A stretch of 64,000 nt of DNA from Luoshenia tenuis (GCF_014384745.1 NZ_JACRSO010000003.1:379443-443442), one strand, 5' to 3'; positions 23,373-32,913 are shown, counted from the first letter of the stretch. Numbers and translations: made by a program. Notes: a model not told the origin generated them from the letters alone.

Positions 23373-24413
23373 ATGGGCCGCAGCAGCAATAACGCGCAGG
23401 TGCGCTTGCGCAACCTGCAACTGATACGCGATACGCTAAAGACCATGGCCTGGGGAACGAAAAATACGCTGGCCGAGCAGACGGGGTTGAGCGTGGCCAC
23501 CTGCGGGAACCTGCTTAGCGTGATGCTGGAAAAGGGCGAGGTTATAGAACTATCCGCGGACAGGCCCAGCGGCGGGCGGCCGGCCAGGCGCTTTCAGTAT
23601 AACGCGGACTACTACCACACCCTTTGCCTGGCCTGCGAAGCGGGCGGCGCAGGGGAAAAAGCAAGGGCCGGCTATACGATATGCGACGCGCTTGGGCAGA
23701 CGGTCAAGGCCGGGGAGGCGCAGCTGGAAAGCCCGGTGCGCGATGGGATTGAGGGGCTGATCGCTCAGGCGCTGGAGGCCTTTCCGGACATCCGCGCCAT
23801 AGGCGTTGGCCTGCCCGGCGTGGTGGCCCAGGGGCGGGTGCTCTCCTGTGACCTTGTGGAGCTGCAGGGCCTGGACCTTGGCGGGGATTGGGAGAAGCGC
23901 TTTGGCGCGGCTGTTGAGCTGTGCAACGATATGAACTGCTGCGCCTATGGCTACCACCAGAGCGCCGCGCTGCCCGCGGGGGACACCAACGCCTACCTGA
24001 TATTCCCCCAGGGCGGGGCCGGGTTCGGGCCGGGCTGCGGCATCGTGGTAGAAGGCAAGGTGATCTCGGGCTCCACCCACCTGGCGGGGGAGGTGGGCTG
24101 CCTGCCCTATCCCGGCGGACTGAAGAAGATGCTGAGCGATTTAGAGGACGCGGCGGGCAAGATCGCGGCGGCGAGCTTTGTGATCGCCGCCATCGTGGCG
24201 GTGGTGAACCCCGCGGTGGTAACGGTCTCCGGCGCTGGAGTGGCCCAGGCGGACCTTGAGGCGGTGCGGGCGGCCTGCGAAGCTTACATTCCGGAGGGGC
24301 ACATGCCCGCGCTGGTCTACCGGGCGGATAACCGGGCGGACTACCTGCGGGGATTGCTGGCGCTGACGCAGCAGCGGCTGCGCTACCCGGAGGGAGAAGG
24401 GCAGCCGGTTTAA
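23373..24413 (+). CDS. ROK-family transcriptional regulator
   Basis: A 346-residue NagC/XylR-type ROK protein. The winged helix at the N-terminus (NTLAEQTGLSVATCGNLLSV, about residues 30-50) is followed by a sugar-kinase-like fold with IRAIGVGLPGVV, LCNDMNCCAYGY and HLAGEVGCLPYPGG. The usual ROK Cys zinc cluster is not clear. It likely senses a sugar or sugar phosphate and may control itself and the cluster that follows (24536-28817), 123 bases downstream. GGAGG precedes the ATG. Confidence 0.82.
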   Translation: MGRSSNNAQVRLRNLQLIRDTLKTMAWGTKNTLAEQTGLSVATCGNLLSVMLEKGEVIELSADRPSGGRPARRFQYNADYYHTLCLACEAGGAGEKARAGYTICDALGQTVKAGEAQLESPVRDGIEGLIAQALEAFPDIRAIGVGLPGVVAQGRVLSCDLVELQGLDLGGDWEKRFGAAVELCNDMNCCAYGYHQSAALPAGDTNAYLIFPQGGAGFGPGCGIVVEGKVISGSTHLAGEVGCLPYPGGLKKMLSDLEDAAGKIAAASFVIAAIVAVVNPAVVTVSGAGVAQADLEAVRAACEAYIPEGHMPALVYRADNRADYLRGLLALTQQRLRYPEGEGQPV

Positions 24414-24535
24414 AGAAAGATTTTTCCTTTTTATAGACGCGACAGATGCGGTAAAATGTGTTATCCTAGTAAAAAAGAAGGATATGTCCGGCCGCGGGGA
24501 AAAGGGCCGGCACGCATCCGGCAAAGGAAAAAGCA

Positions 24536-25744
24536 ATGCGGCAGATCGCAATTTTTACCATGGGCACGCGGGGAGATGTGCAGCCCTATCTGGAACTGGG
24601 CCGCGCGCTGACCGAGGCGGGCATGGGCGTTACGCTGGGCACGCACCCCTGTTGGGAGGGGCTGGTGCGGGCGGCTGGGATCGGGTTTGCCCCCATCGGG
24701 CCGGATATCGACATCCAGCAGGAGGCGGCCGCCATCCGGGGCAGGAGCAAGAGCCCCATGACCAGCATGCTCAAAACCATGAATTTCGTCTTTCAGATCA
24801 TCAAAAATGCATCGGGGGATATTTACGCATCTTGCAGGGATAAAGACCTGATCGTGGTTTCTCACAGCCAGATGGGCGCCACCGAGGCCGAGGCGCTGGG
24901 GCTGCCCACGGTAAACGTGACGCTGCAGACCGAGATGATCGCCCAGCCCGGCAGGCCGCGAGGCCCGGGGGGCCGGGCGATAGACGCCCTGATCGGCCGG
25001 CAGATGGCCAGGCCCTACAATAAGATACGCAAGCTGTACGGGCTGTGGTGGGTAAGCTCTATGGACGAGGTGATGTCGCCCCGGCTGAACCTGATCCCCA
25101 TCAGCCGCTACGTGGTTCAAGCCAACCCCTATTGGGACGGGCGCAACCAGATCGTAGGGTATTGGTACCATGAGGATGAGGGCTACCAGCCGCCCGAGGC
25201 GCTGCGCGCCTTTTTGGAGGCGGGCGAGCCGCCGGCCATACTGGCGCTGGGGGCCATGGCCTTTGAGAGCAGGCAGGAGCGGGAAAAGCTGGACCTTTTT
25301 GTGCGCGCCCTGCAAAATGCCGGCATGCGCGCGGTGATCCAGGGCTTTAACAAGAGCCTTGAAGGGTATGAGCTGCCCGGGACGATGCTATCCTGCGGGG
25401 CGGTGCCCCATAGCTGGCTGTTCCGGCAGGGCGGGTGCGTGATCCATCACTGCGGCTTTGGCACCAGCGCCGCGGCCATGCTGTACGGCGCGCCCAGCGT
25501 GCCGGTGCCGCACGTGCTGGATCAGTTTGCCTTTGCACAGCGCCTGTACGAGCTGGGCGTGGGGGTGGAGCCGGTCCGGGCGGATGCGCTGAGCGAGCAG
25601 CGCCTGACCCGTGCCCTGGAGCAGGTAAAGGATCAGCGGGAGGCGCTGGCCGGACGGGCCGCAGCGCTATCCCGGAAGATGCGGGCGGAAAACGGGCTGG
25701 AAAAGGCTGTGGCGCTGATACAGGATGTGTTGGAGAACCCATGA
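24536..25744 (+). CDS. Family 1/28-type glycosyltransferase (UDP-sugar dependent)
   Basis: A 402-residue GT-B fold enzyme. The N-terminal acceptor half starts IAIFTMGTRGDVQPYLELGR. The C-terminal donor half contains HHCGFGTSAAAMLYGAPSVP and VLDQFAFAQRLYELGVG, the nucleotide-sugar motif of MGT/sterol-glucosyltransferase-like enzymes. Members glycosylate hydrophobic small molecules, lipids or antibiotics. It heads a codirectional run with an adenylation enzyme (36 bases on), GNAT and S66 peptidase, so its acceptor may be the product of those genes. Confidence 0.82.
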   Translation: MRQIAIFTMGTRGDVQPYLELGRALTEAGMGVTLGTHPCWEGLVRAAGIGFAPIGPDIDIQQEAAAIRGRSKSPMTSMLKTMNFVFQIIKNASGDIYASCRDKDLIVVSHSQMGATEAEALGLPTVNVTLQTEMIAQPGRPRGPGGRAIDALIGRQMARPYNKIRKLYGLWWVSSMDEVMSPRLNLIPISRYVVQANPYWDGRNQIVGYWYHEDEGYQPPEALRAFLEAGEPPAILALGAMAFESRQEREKLDLFVRALQNAGMRAVIQGFNKSLEGYELPGTMLSCGAVPHSWLFRQGGCVIHHCGFGTSAAAMLYGAPSVPVPHVLDQFAFAQRLYELGVGVEPVRADALSEQRLTRALEQVKDQREALAGRAAALSRKMRAENGLEKAVALIQDVLENP

Positions 25745-25779
25745 GCAAAGGCGGTTAAGGACGGAACCACGGGAAAGGG

Positions 25780-27282
25780 ATGGCACGGGCAATGGAAAGA
25801 ATGGAGATTGGGACGGACATCGTAACGGCGTTTAGCAGGGCGGCCAGGGTCAACAGCGGGCGCGCAGCCATTATCGAGGATGGGCGGACGCTGAGCTATG
25901 CGCAGCTGCAGGCGCGGGCGCAGGAATTTGCCGGGCGGATCGCCGCCCGCTCCCAGGGGCGGTTCGTGGGCATCGTGATGGACCATGGGGCGGACATGAT
26001 CGCCGCGATACTGGGCGCGCTGATGGCGGGCAAGGGCTATGTGCCCATCGAGCCGGATTTCCCGCCCGAGCGGATCGGCTACATCCTGGGGCAGGCGGAA
26101 GCGGACCTGGTGGTGACCCAGTGCCGTTACCGGGGGCTGTTTGACGGCGGCCCGCATACCCTGTTTGCAGGAGATATGCAGGCGCAAGCGGGCGCACTGC
26201 CCCAGCAGATCGACCCGGAGGCGCCGGCCTATGTGCTGTACACCTCCGGCACCACGGGCTTCCCCAAGGGGGTGACGGTGGCCCACCGCAACCTTTGCCA
26301 TTACGTGCGGGCCTTCCAAAACGAGTTTCACCCCGGCCCGGGGGACGTAATGCTGCAAAACTCGGTATGCACGTTTGATATTTTTGTGGAGGAAGTGTTC
26401 CCCATCCTGCTCTCGGGCGGGGCGCTGGCCATTGTGGACGCGGGCGCGCGCGGGGACTTTGATAAGCTGCTGGCCTTTATTAAGCGCCATGACGTTACGA
26501 TGGTCAGCGGCTTCCCCTACCTTATGATACGCTTTAACCACCTGGACAAGCTGCCCGGGAAGCTGCGGCTATTGATCAGCGGCGGGGACGTGCTGCGCTA
26601 TGAATACGTGAAAAACCTGCTGGGGCGGGTAGCAGTGTACAATACCTACGGCCCCTCGGAGACCACGGTGTGCGCCACCTATTTTCGCTGCGGGCCGGCA
26701 AGCGCCCTGGCCGACGGCACGTTCCCCGTAGGGCGGGCGGTGACCGGCGCGCGGGTGCGCGTGCTGGACGAAAGCCTGCGCCCGGTGCCGCAGGGGCAGG
26801 TAGGGGAGATCTGCATTTACGGCGGGGGCGTGAGCCTGGGCTATCTGAAAAACAGCGCGGAAAACGCCGCGCACTTTGCCCGTGACCCGGAAACCGGGGA
26901 GCGGCTGTACCGCTCCGGCGACCTGGGGCGGGTGTTACCCGACGGGGAGCTGGCCTTTTTAGAGCGCAAGGACCAGCAGGTGATGATCCTGGGCAAGCGG
27001 GTAGAGCCTATGGAGGTGGAAAACGTACTGAACCGCTGCCCCGGGATCGAACAGGCGGTGGTGGAAAGCGCCCTGGACGAGCAGGGCCTAAGCTACCTGA
27101 CGGCCTATCTGCTGACCGAGGGCGCGCTGCGCCTGAAAGAAGTGCGGGCCTACCTGGGCCGCTACCTGCCTGCGTACATGGTGCCGGAGTTTTTTGTGAA
27201 GATGGAGAGCTTCCCCAAGACCAGCGGCGGCAAGGTGGACCGCAGGGCCCTGCCGGTGGTGCTCAAAGAAGGGGCGGTGTAG
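25780..27282 (+). CDS. Stand-alone amino-acid adenylation enzyme (NRPS A-domain/DltA-like)
   Basis: About 500 residues of the ANL superfamily. Core motifs in order: YVLYTSGTTGFPKGVTVAHR (A3), TFDIFVEEVFP (A4, with the Asp that usually holds the substrate amino group), YNTYGPSETTVCATYF (A5), YRSGDLGRVLPDGELAFLER (A7/A8) and KTSGGKVDRRAL (A10, catalytic Lys). There is no carrier or condensation domain in the protein or window. It should make an aminoacyl-AMP and pass it to an unknown acceptor. Start uncertain among ATGs at 25780, 25792 and 25801. It is three bases from the GNAT gene. Confidence 0.85.
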   Translation: MARAMERMEIGTDIVTAFSRAARVNSGRAAIIEDGRTLSYAQLQARAQEFAGRIAARSQGRFVGIVMDHGADMIAAILGALMAGKGYVPIEPDFPPERIGYILGQAEADLVVTQCRYRGLFDGGPHTLFAGDMQAQAGALPQQIDPEAPAYVLYTSGTTGFPKGVTVAHRNLCHYVRAFQNEFHPGPGDVMLQNSVCTFDIFVEEVFPILLSGGALAIVDAGARGDFDKLLAFIKRHDVTMVSGFPYLMIRFNHLDKLPGKLRLLISGGDVLRYEYVKNLLGRVAVYNTYGPSETTVCATYFRCGPASALADGTFPVGRAVTGARVRVLDESLRPVPQGQVGEICIYGGGVSLGYLKNSAENAAHFARDPETGERLYRSGDLGRVLPDGELAFLERKDQQVMILGKRVEPMEVENVLNRCPGIEQAVVESALDEQGLSYLTAYLLTEGALRLKEVRAYLGRYLPAYMVPEFFVKMESFPKTSGGKVDRRALPVVLKEGAV

Positions 27283-27285
27283 GGC

Positions 27286-27783
27286 ATGGAGCCAATCGCG
27301 CGCCGGGGAGAGTATACGCTGTACCGCTGCGGCATAGAGGACTTAGAGGTTTTGGTGCAGGCCCGCGTCGAGGTGCTGCGCGCGGTATTTGCGCTGCCGG
27401 AGCAATACGATATGGAGGCGCTGGCCCAGGCCAACCGGGCGTACTATATCCGCTTTTTGCCCGCAGGGGGGCACGAGGCCTGCATGATCTTCCGGGATGG
27501 GGAGATGGCGGCCTGCGGCGGGGTTTGCCTGTACGAGGAGATGCCCCTGCCGGATAACCCCACGGGGCGGTGCGGGTATTTGATGAACATTTATACAAGG
27601 CAAGCGCACCGCCGCAGGGGCCTGGGGGCCTGGGTGGTGGAATACCTGACCGGCCGGGCCAGGGCCTACGGGGCGGGCCGCGTCTTTTTAGACAGCTCGC
27701 AGCAGGGGCGGGCGCTGTACGCCGCCTGCGGATTTGTACCCATGGAAGATATGATGGAGCAAAAAGGGGAGGGAGAAGGATGA
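27286..27783 (+). CDS. GNAT-family N-acetyltransferase
   Basis: A 165-residue acetyltransferase. The acetyl-CoA loop is in HRRRGLGAWVVEYLTGRARA, and the C-terminal strand/helix SSQQGRALYAACGFVPMED is typical. It is embedded in the cluster: three bases after the adenylation gene, and its stop overlaps the next ATG (ATGA). It probably acetylates an amino group on the cluster's product or intermediate. The combination of GNAT and S66 peptidase recalls microcin C immunity (MccE/MccF). Confidence 0.82.
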   Translation: MEPIARRGEYTLYRCGIEDLEVLVQARVEVLRAVFALPEQYDMEALAQANRAYYIRFLPAGGHEACMIFRDGEMAACGGVCLYEEMPLPDNPTGRCGYLMNIYTRQAHRRRGLGAWVVEYLTGRARAYGAGRVFLDSSQQGRALYAACGFVPMEDMMEQKGEGEG

Positions 27784-28817
27784 AACCGCTGATAAAGCCC
27801 CCGCGGCTGCGGCCGGGGGATCGGGTGGCTATTGTCTGTCCATCCAGCGGCATTGCCGGGGATGCGGAGAACCGGGTGCGCTTTGACCGGGCGCTGCGCC
27901 GGTTGGAAAACGAGTTTGCCCTGCGTCCGGTGGTGATGCAGAACGCCTTGAAGGGCAGCCGCTACCTTTGGGAGCACCCGGAAAAGCGGGGCGAGGATAT
28001 AAACGCCGCCTTTGCGGACCCGGAGATCAAAGGGGTGATCGCCGTCACCGGCGGGGATGACGGCATACGGGTACTGCCCTATGTGGATATTGACCTGATT
28101 GGCGCGAACCCCAAGATCTTTACCGGCTTAAGCGATGTGACCAGCGCCCATTACTTTTGCCTGAAGGCGGGGCTGGGCAGCTTTTACGGGGCCAGCCTGT
28201 TTTCGGACTTTGACGGCGAGGGCCCCATGCTGCCCTACACCAAGCAGTGGATCGTGCGCGAATTGTTTGAGAGTGGACCGGTAGGAGAGATTCCCCCGGC
28301 GACAGGCTGGATCGGCCGGGCGGCGCGGGGGCTGGATAACGCGCAGGTGCTGCGCAGGCTGCAGCCCCATAGGGGCTATAGGCTATTGCAGGGGCAGGGC
28401 CGCGCCCAGGGACGGCTTTTGGGCGGCTGCCTGGAGGTGGTCTACTCCCTGCGAGGCACGCCGCTGTTCCCGGCGGCGGAAGAATTTGAGGACGTGATCC
28501 TCTTCCTTGAGACCTCGCCGCTCTGCCCGCGGGCCTGGGTGATTGAGGACTTTATGCGCTCGCTGGGGGCGGCTGGGATATTGGAGCGGCTTAGCGGCCT
28601 GCTGCTGGGCCGGCCGCTGGACGGGGAGCGCAGCGAGGAATACGATGCGGCCATCGTAAAGGTGCTGGGCGAGTATGGCCGGAGCGACCTGCCGGTGCTG
28701 GCGGATATGAGCTTTGGGCATAACGCCCCGCGCGCGCTGATCCCCTTTGGCGCGCTGGGCCAGATCGACTGTGATAAGCGCGCCTTTATCATCCCCGAAG
28801 CGGTGACGGAAGGATAA
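27780..28817 (+). CDS. S66-family serine peptidase, MccF-like
   Basis: A 345-residue member of the LD-carboxypeptidase/MccF family. The nucleophile is Ser118 in FTGLSDVTSAHY. The acid region is ILFLETSPLCPRAW, and the His is in MSFGHNAPRALIPFG. The length and the insertion around residues 155-185 (WIVRELFESGPVGEI) fit MccF rather than short LdcA. MccF cleaves the amide of aminoacyl-nucleotide antibiotics; LdcA trims muropeptides. Its ATG overlaps the GNAT stop, so the two are coupled. Role here: self-protection, product maturation or peptidoglycan recycling; undecided. Confidence 0.82.
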   Translation: MKPLIKPPRLRPGDRVAIVCPSSGIAGDAENRVRFDRALRRLENEFALRPVVMQNALKGSRYLWEHPEKRGEDINAAFADPEIKGVIAVTGGDDGIRVLPYVDIDLIGANPKIFTGLSDVTSAHYFCLKAGLGSFYGASLFSDFDGEGPMLPYTKQWIVRELFESGPVGEIPPATGWIGRAARGLDNAQVLRRLQPHRGYRLLQGQGRAQGRLLGGCLEVVYSLRGTPLFPAAEEFEDVILFLETSPLCPRAWVIEDFMRSLGAAGILERLSGLLLGRPLDGERSEEYDAAIVKVLGEYGRSDLPVLADMSFGHNAPRALIPFGALGQIDCDKRAFIIPEAVTEG

Positions 28818-28828
28818 ATATGCGCAAC

Positions 28829-28866
28829 AAAAAAGAGCCCCCGGCTGTGCCGGGAGGCTCTTTTTA
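28829..28866. terminator. Bidirectional terminator after the S66 gene
   Basis: AAAAAGAGCC-CCGGC / GCCGGGAGGCTCTTTTT hairpin with A- and T-rich flanks, shared with the convergent VanY-type gene. Confidence 0.8.
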
Positions 28867-28873
28867 TTGCAGG

Positions 28874-29818
28874 TCAGGATACCTTAACGGCGACGACCAC
28901 GCCGCCGCGCCCATCCGAGGCGATGGTGCGCTCGCCCTGGGGCAGGGTAAGGCTGCCGCCCTCCGGGGCGTAATAGACCTGATAGGTGCCGCTATCCACG
29001 GTCTCGGTAATGGGGCCGCTTTGCAGGGCCTGCCAATACTCCTCCAGGCACAGGCCCTGCTTTTGCATGATCTCCGAATGGGGCAGGCCCACATAGCGCA
29101 CATGCCAAGGCTCGGGGATGGTGCCGGTGATGGACTGCTTATCCTCGGGGTAGCGGATGATAAAGCCGTATTTGTAGACGTTGTTCTTCAGCCACGCGGC
29201 GTGGGCGGTCTGCCCAAAGGGGATGCCATCGGCCTCGACGGAGCCAAAATCAAAGCACAGCCCGGTGTGGTGCTCGCTATAGCCCGGCACGGCCACCTTG
29301 CTTTTGGTGATGGTCATGGCCTCCTGCTCGGTCTTTTTCTCCTGCGTTTTATGGTAATTGACGGTGCTGTCGAAGATCTCCTTTTGCCGGCTATAGCTGC
29401 GGTAGCCGTTTTGGATGCGCATGGTGGCCTCTCCGTCCGCCTTGGCGGCGGCCAGCATGGCGTTCATGGCATCGGCCACGCAGGGGTCGGCCTGGATGGA
29501 ATCGTCATCCAGCTTGACGGGCTGGGTGATCAGGGACTTGAGGGTTTTGAGCGCCGGGGGCTGAAAGCCTTCGCCCACGGGGTTATCGGCATTGACTAAG
29601 ATCATGCTCTCGCTGGCGCCCTGGGCCAGGGTGGCCACATCCTCTGCGACGGGGGCGGGGGTAGCCTCCTGCGCGGAGGCGGAGGCGGAAGCGGACGGGG
29701 AAGCCTGCGCGGCGGACGTACCGCTGGCGGCGGGCTGGGCCGCATCCGTGCAGGCGGTCAGCGCCAGGCACAGAGCAAGGAGCAACGGAAGCATAAAAGA
29801 ACGTGGGAACTTTTTCAT
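28874..29818 (-). CDS. VanY-type D-alanyl-D-alanine carboxypeptidase lipoprotein
   Basis: A 314-residue M15B peptidase. The signal peptide ends in the lipobox LTAC (Cys23), so it is a membrane-anchored lipoprotein; an Ala/Ser-rich linker follows. Zinc and catalytic residues sit in SEHHTGLCFDFG and EPWHVRYVG. It removes the terminal D-Ala from cell-wall pentapeptides. No vanHAX genes are nearby, so this is housekeeping wall remodelling rather than glycopeptide resistance. It is downstream of and codirectional with a class A PBP. Confidence 0.9.
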   Translation of the reverse strand: MKKFPRSFMLPLLLALCLALTACTDAAQPAASGTSAAQASPSASASASAQEATPAPVAEDVATLAQGASESMILVNADNPVGEGFQPPALKTLKSLITQPVKLDDDSIQADPCVADAMNAMLAAAKADGEATMRIQNGYRSYSRQKEIFDSTVNYHKTQEKKTEQEAMTITKSKVAVPGYSEHHTGLCFDFGSVEADGIPFGQTAHAAWLKNNVYKYGFIIRYPEDKQSITGTIPEPWHVRYVGLPHSEIMQKQGLCLEEYWQALQSGPITETVDSGTYQVYYAPEGGSLTLPQGERTIASDGRGGVVVAVKVS

Positions 29819-29942
29819 CTCTTTTTCCTTTCTGTATAGGGTATCGATCCGTGCGGCAGGGGCGCCGCACAGGCAAAAGCCATGCCCCCTTTTTATAAAG
29901 GGGGCAGAGCGTGCACAAGCTTTAGATGAAGCGCATCAGGCC

Positions 29943-32678
29943 CTACTCCGTTTCGGGAGGCTCCTCGCCCTCGCCGCCAGGCGGCGTAGCGGGCACCTGC
30001 GGCGTAGCGGCGATGGCGGTGCTCAGGGTATTGTACAGCGCGTCGTAAGCGGCTTTGGTATCTTCGTAAGCGGCGCCGGTATTGATGCAGTTTTGCAACT
30101 GAGTAATGGCGCTTTGCACCAGGGCCGCATCGCCCTCGGACAGGTTAGGCAGCCAGGCTTGGGCCGTGGCGACCAGGCTGCTGGCTTGGGATACCAGACC
30201 GCTGTTTTGCGCCGCCCATTCGGCGGTATGTACGGTACAGGTCTGCCCGTTGCCCAGAGACGTGCCCAGCGTCGCCCCGGGGAAGAAGCGCTGGATCGTG
30301 GCCAGCGGCAACTTGGCCAGTACGTTATCCTGGGGGATCACGATGGCCGCCCCGCCCGAGTGGGTGGATTCTGGACAGTAGGGGCCTACGCGCATGCCGC
30401 TGGTGGTGCAGATTTCGGCCGACACGTGCATATCGCAGGTCTCCTCGGGCACGGTGCCCTGGCGGAAGTAATCGGTAGCGGTGCTGGGGCAGCTGCCGCC
30501 CGGCTTTTTGCCCGAGATGGCGCAGACCGTGGCCTGTACCAGGCCGGCTTCTTCGGCGCTCTCTTCCAGTATGGGCATATTCATCAGCCCCGAGTGGATC
30601 TTGGCCATAAAGTCCTGCCAGATGGGGGCGGCGGAGCGCCCGCCCTGGGAATCCGAACTGAGGGATTTATACTCGTCGCTGCCCACATAGACCGCGGCGG
30701 TGTAATAGGGGGTCATCCCGGCAAAGGTAACGCCCTTGTTATCCTGGTTGGTACCGGTCTTGCCGGCTACGGTCATCCCGGGGATCTTAGCACGGGTGCC
30801 GGTGCCGTGGTCTACCGCGTCCTCCAACATATCCACCAGCATCCAGGCGGTGGACTGCTCGAACACCTGGCGGGTGGCGCGCAGGGCGGTGGCGTCGATC
30901 ACCACGTTGCCATCCTCATCCTCTACCCGGGTGAAGCTGATGGGCTGCTGGTAGATGCCATCGTTGGCGATGGCGCTAAAGCCGCCGGCCAGCTCCAGCG
31001 TGGTCAGCCCGCTGGAACCTAAGGCCAGCCCGCTGGGCGTGACCTCGATATGGGAGGCGCTGACCCCCATGCGCAGCAAGTAATCCTTGGAGGTCTCCAC
31101 GCCTACCCGCTCTAACAGGGTACGCGCAGAGGATACGTTGATGGAGCGTACGATGCTCTCGCGCAGGGTGACCGCGCCCCGGTTGCCTCCGCCAGAGTTG
31201 GAGGGGTAGCCCTGGCCGCCCACCCAGCCCTCGATGGGGGCGGCGATATCGTAGACGATGCTGGCCGCGCCCGCGCCCAGATCCAGCGCCGGGCCGTAGA
31301 CCGCCAGGGGTTTGATGGAAGAACCCACCGGCATGGAGCTTTGGTAAGCGCGGTTGAGCTCTTTCATGCTCTGGGGAGGCGTGCGGCTGCCCACCATGGC
31401 CTTGATCTCGCCGGAGTGCTGATCGATCACCACGGCGGAGACCTGCGGCTGGGTGATGGTGGTAATGGTGCCGTCGCTGCTGGTATCGGTCGTCTGGCTG
31501 TCGGCCGAGTTGGCCATGCGCGGGTAGTTTTTCCAATTATAGATGGTGGATTCCACCGTCTTTTGAATGGTGGGATCGCAGGTGGTATAGACGTGGTAGC
31601 CGCCGGTGCGCAGCTCCCGCTCCATCTCGCGGCGGTTGGCCGTATTATCCTCCAGGTCCCGCTGCTGGAGCATGAAGGAGACCACGTCATAGATCACGTA
31701 CTCCACAAAGTGGGGCATTTCGTAGAGATCCTGCTGCTCGCTCTCCTCTTTGACCACCAGCTGGTCGGCCAGGGCGGCCTCGTATTCCTCTTTGGTGATA
31801 AAGCCCACGTGGTACATGCGCATCAGCACCGTATCGGTGCGGTTATCGGTCTGCTCGGGCTTTTCGCGGGTATAGTAGTTTTTGCGCGGGTTATAGGAGT
31901 AGGGGTTTTGGGTGCAGCCGGCCAGGGTGGCGCACTCCCGCAGGGTCAGCTCGTCTAAGTCCTTGCCAAAGTAGTCCTGCGCGGCGGCCTTGACGCCGTA
32001 GTTGCTGTCCCCCAGGTTGATGGTATTGAGATAGCTCTCCAAAATCTGCTCTTTGGAGTACTCGCTCTCCAGCTCCATGGCCAGGTAGGCCTCCTGGATC
32101 TTGCGCTTATAGGTGCGCTCGGGCGAGAGCACGCGCATTTTGATCAGCTGCTGGGTGATGGTGGAGCCGCCCTGGGTGGAGGAGTTTTGCATGTTGTTGA
32201 CAAAGGCCCCCACCAGGCGCTTGATGTCTACGCCATTGTGGGAGAAAAAGCGGGTATCCTCAATGGCGACAAAGGCGTTGATCAGCTGCTGGGGGATCTC
32301 GTCATACGAGGCCCAGATGCGGTTTTCGGTATTGCGCAGGGTGGTGATCAGGTTGCCGTTGACATCGTACACAAAGCTGGTGCGGTCCTGATCGTCCAGC
32401 TCCGAGACCGAGAGGGTGGGTGCGGTCTCCACATAGGCTTTGACCAGCCCCACCAGCGAGCCCGCACCGGAGATGCAAAGCAGCAGGATGGCGATCACCG
32501 TGATGCGGATGGTGTTGATGGCCACCGATAAAAAGAAGTTGGGCTTGCGGGTACGCTTGGTAAATATCGAGGTACCGGTAGTCCCTTTCAGCAGTTTTTT
32601 AAAATTCTGGCCAGATCGTTTTGCCTTTTCCGCGCCCTTTTTGGCGCCGGATTTGAGCTGGTCCTTCATCTTTGCCAT
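29943..32678 (-). CDS. Bifunctional class A penicillin-binding protein
   Basis: A 911-residue peptidoglycan synthase. Cytoplasmic basic tail (1-50) and one membrane helix (about 51-79). Glycosyltransferase family 51 domain with the catalytic Glu140 in EDTRFFSHNGVD and GGSTITQQLIK (170-180). Transpeptidase domain with Ser453 in SSIK, SIN at 512-514 and KTGT at 640-643. The C-terminal extension has several Cys and a Pro-rich acidic end. It polymerises and crosslinks glycan chains. Start at 32678 or the ATG two codons further. Confidence 0.93.
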   Translation of the reverse strand: MAKMKDQLKSGAKKGAEKAKRSGQNFKKLLKGTTGTSIFTKRTRKPNFFLSVAINTIRITVIAILLLCISGAGSLVGLVKAYVETAPTLSVSELDDQDRTSFVYDVNGNLITTLRNTENRIWASYDEIPQQLINAFVAIEDTRFFSHNGVDIKRLVGAFVNNMQNSSTQGGSTITQQLIKMRVLSPERTYKRKIQEAYLAMELESEYSKEQILESYLNTINLGDSNYGVKAAAQDYFGKDLDELTLRECATLAGCTQNPYSYNPRKNYYTREKPEQTDNRTDTVLMRMYHVGFITKEEYEAALADQLVVKEESEQQDLYEMPHFVEYVIYDVVSFMLQQRDLEDNTANRREMERELRTGGYHVYTTCDPTIQKTVESTIYNWKNYPRMANSADSQTTDTSSDGTITTITQPQVSAVVIDQHSGEIKAMVGSRTPPQSMKELNRAYQSSMPVGSSIKPLAVYGPALDLGAGAASIVYDIAAPIEGWVGGQGYPSNSGGGNRGAVTLRESIVRSINVSSARTLLERVGVETSKDYLLRMGVSASHIEVTPSGLALGSSGLTTLELAGGFSAIANDGIYQQPISFTRVEDEDGNVVIDATALRATRQVFEQSTAWMLVDMLEDAVDHGTGTRAKIPGMTVAGKTGTNQDNKGVTFAGMTPYYTAAVYVGSDEYKSLSSDSQGGRSAAPIWQDFMAKIHSGLMNMPILEESAEEAGLVQATVCAISGKKPGGSCPSTATDYFRQGTVPEETCDMHVSAEICTTSGMRVGPYCPESTHSGGAAIVIPQDNVLAKLPLATIQRFFPGATLGTSLGNGQTCTVHTAEWAAQNSGLVSQASSLVATAQAWLPNLSEGDAALVQSAITQLQNCINTGAAYEDTKAAYDALYNTLSTAIAATPQVPATPPGGEGEEPPETE

Positions 32679-32727
32679 ATAAAGCCTCCTTGAGGATGCG
32701 TATCAAAAAATACGTACAAGTACAAAT

Positions 32728-32756
32728 ATTATAACACAACACCCGCCCCCGTGCAA
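32728..32756 (-). promoter_or_regulatory. Promoter of the PBP gene
   Basis: On the minus strand TTGCAC, 17 bases, TATAAT, about 50 bases before the start codon. Confidence 0.65.
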
Positions 32757-32913
32757 AATGCCGCGCATTGTTAACCGAACTGTAATGGAAGCGTAACACT
32801 TTGACGGCGCGCCGGCGCAAATGCGCCAGGATGCAACAAAACCCGCGCACGGGCATAAGGTAGAGGGAATGGAGTAGAGGCGACAAAGCGGAAAGGGCAA
32901 AGGAGGGGGCAGG

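Noticed and set aside
25780..27282. Part of a nonribosomal peptide synthetase
   Set aside because: No condensation, carrier or thioesterase domain exists in the protein or nearby; it is a stand-alone adenylating enzyme.
27570..27779. 70-residue N-terminal extension of the S66 peptidase
   Set aside because: It runs over the GNAT gene in another frame; the overlapping ATGA at 27780 and family alignment set the real start.
28874..29818. Vancomycin resistance locus
   Set aside because: The protein is VanY-like, but there are no vanH, vanA/B, vanX or vanRS genes, and it sits with a housekeeping PBP.
32840..32880. Sigma-E promoter before yunB
   Set aside because: CATAAGGT resembles the -10 but no acceptable -35 lies 13-15 bases upstream.
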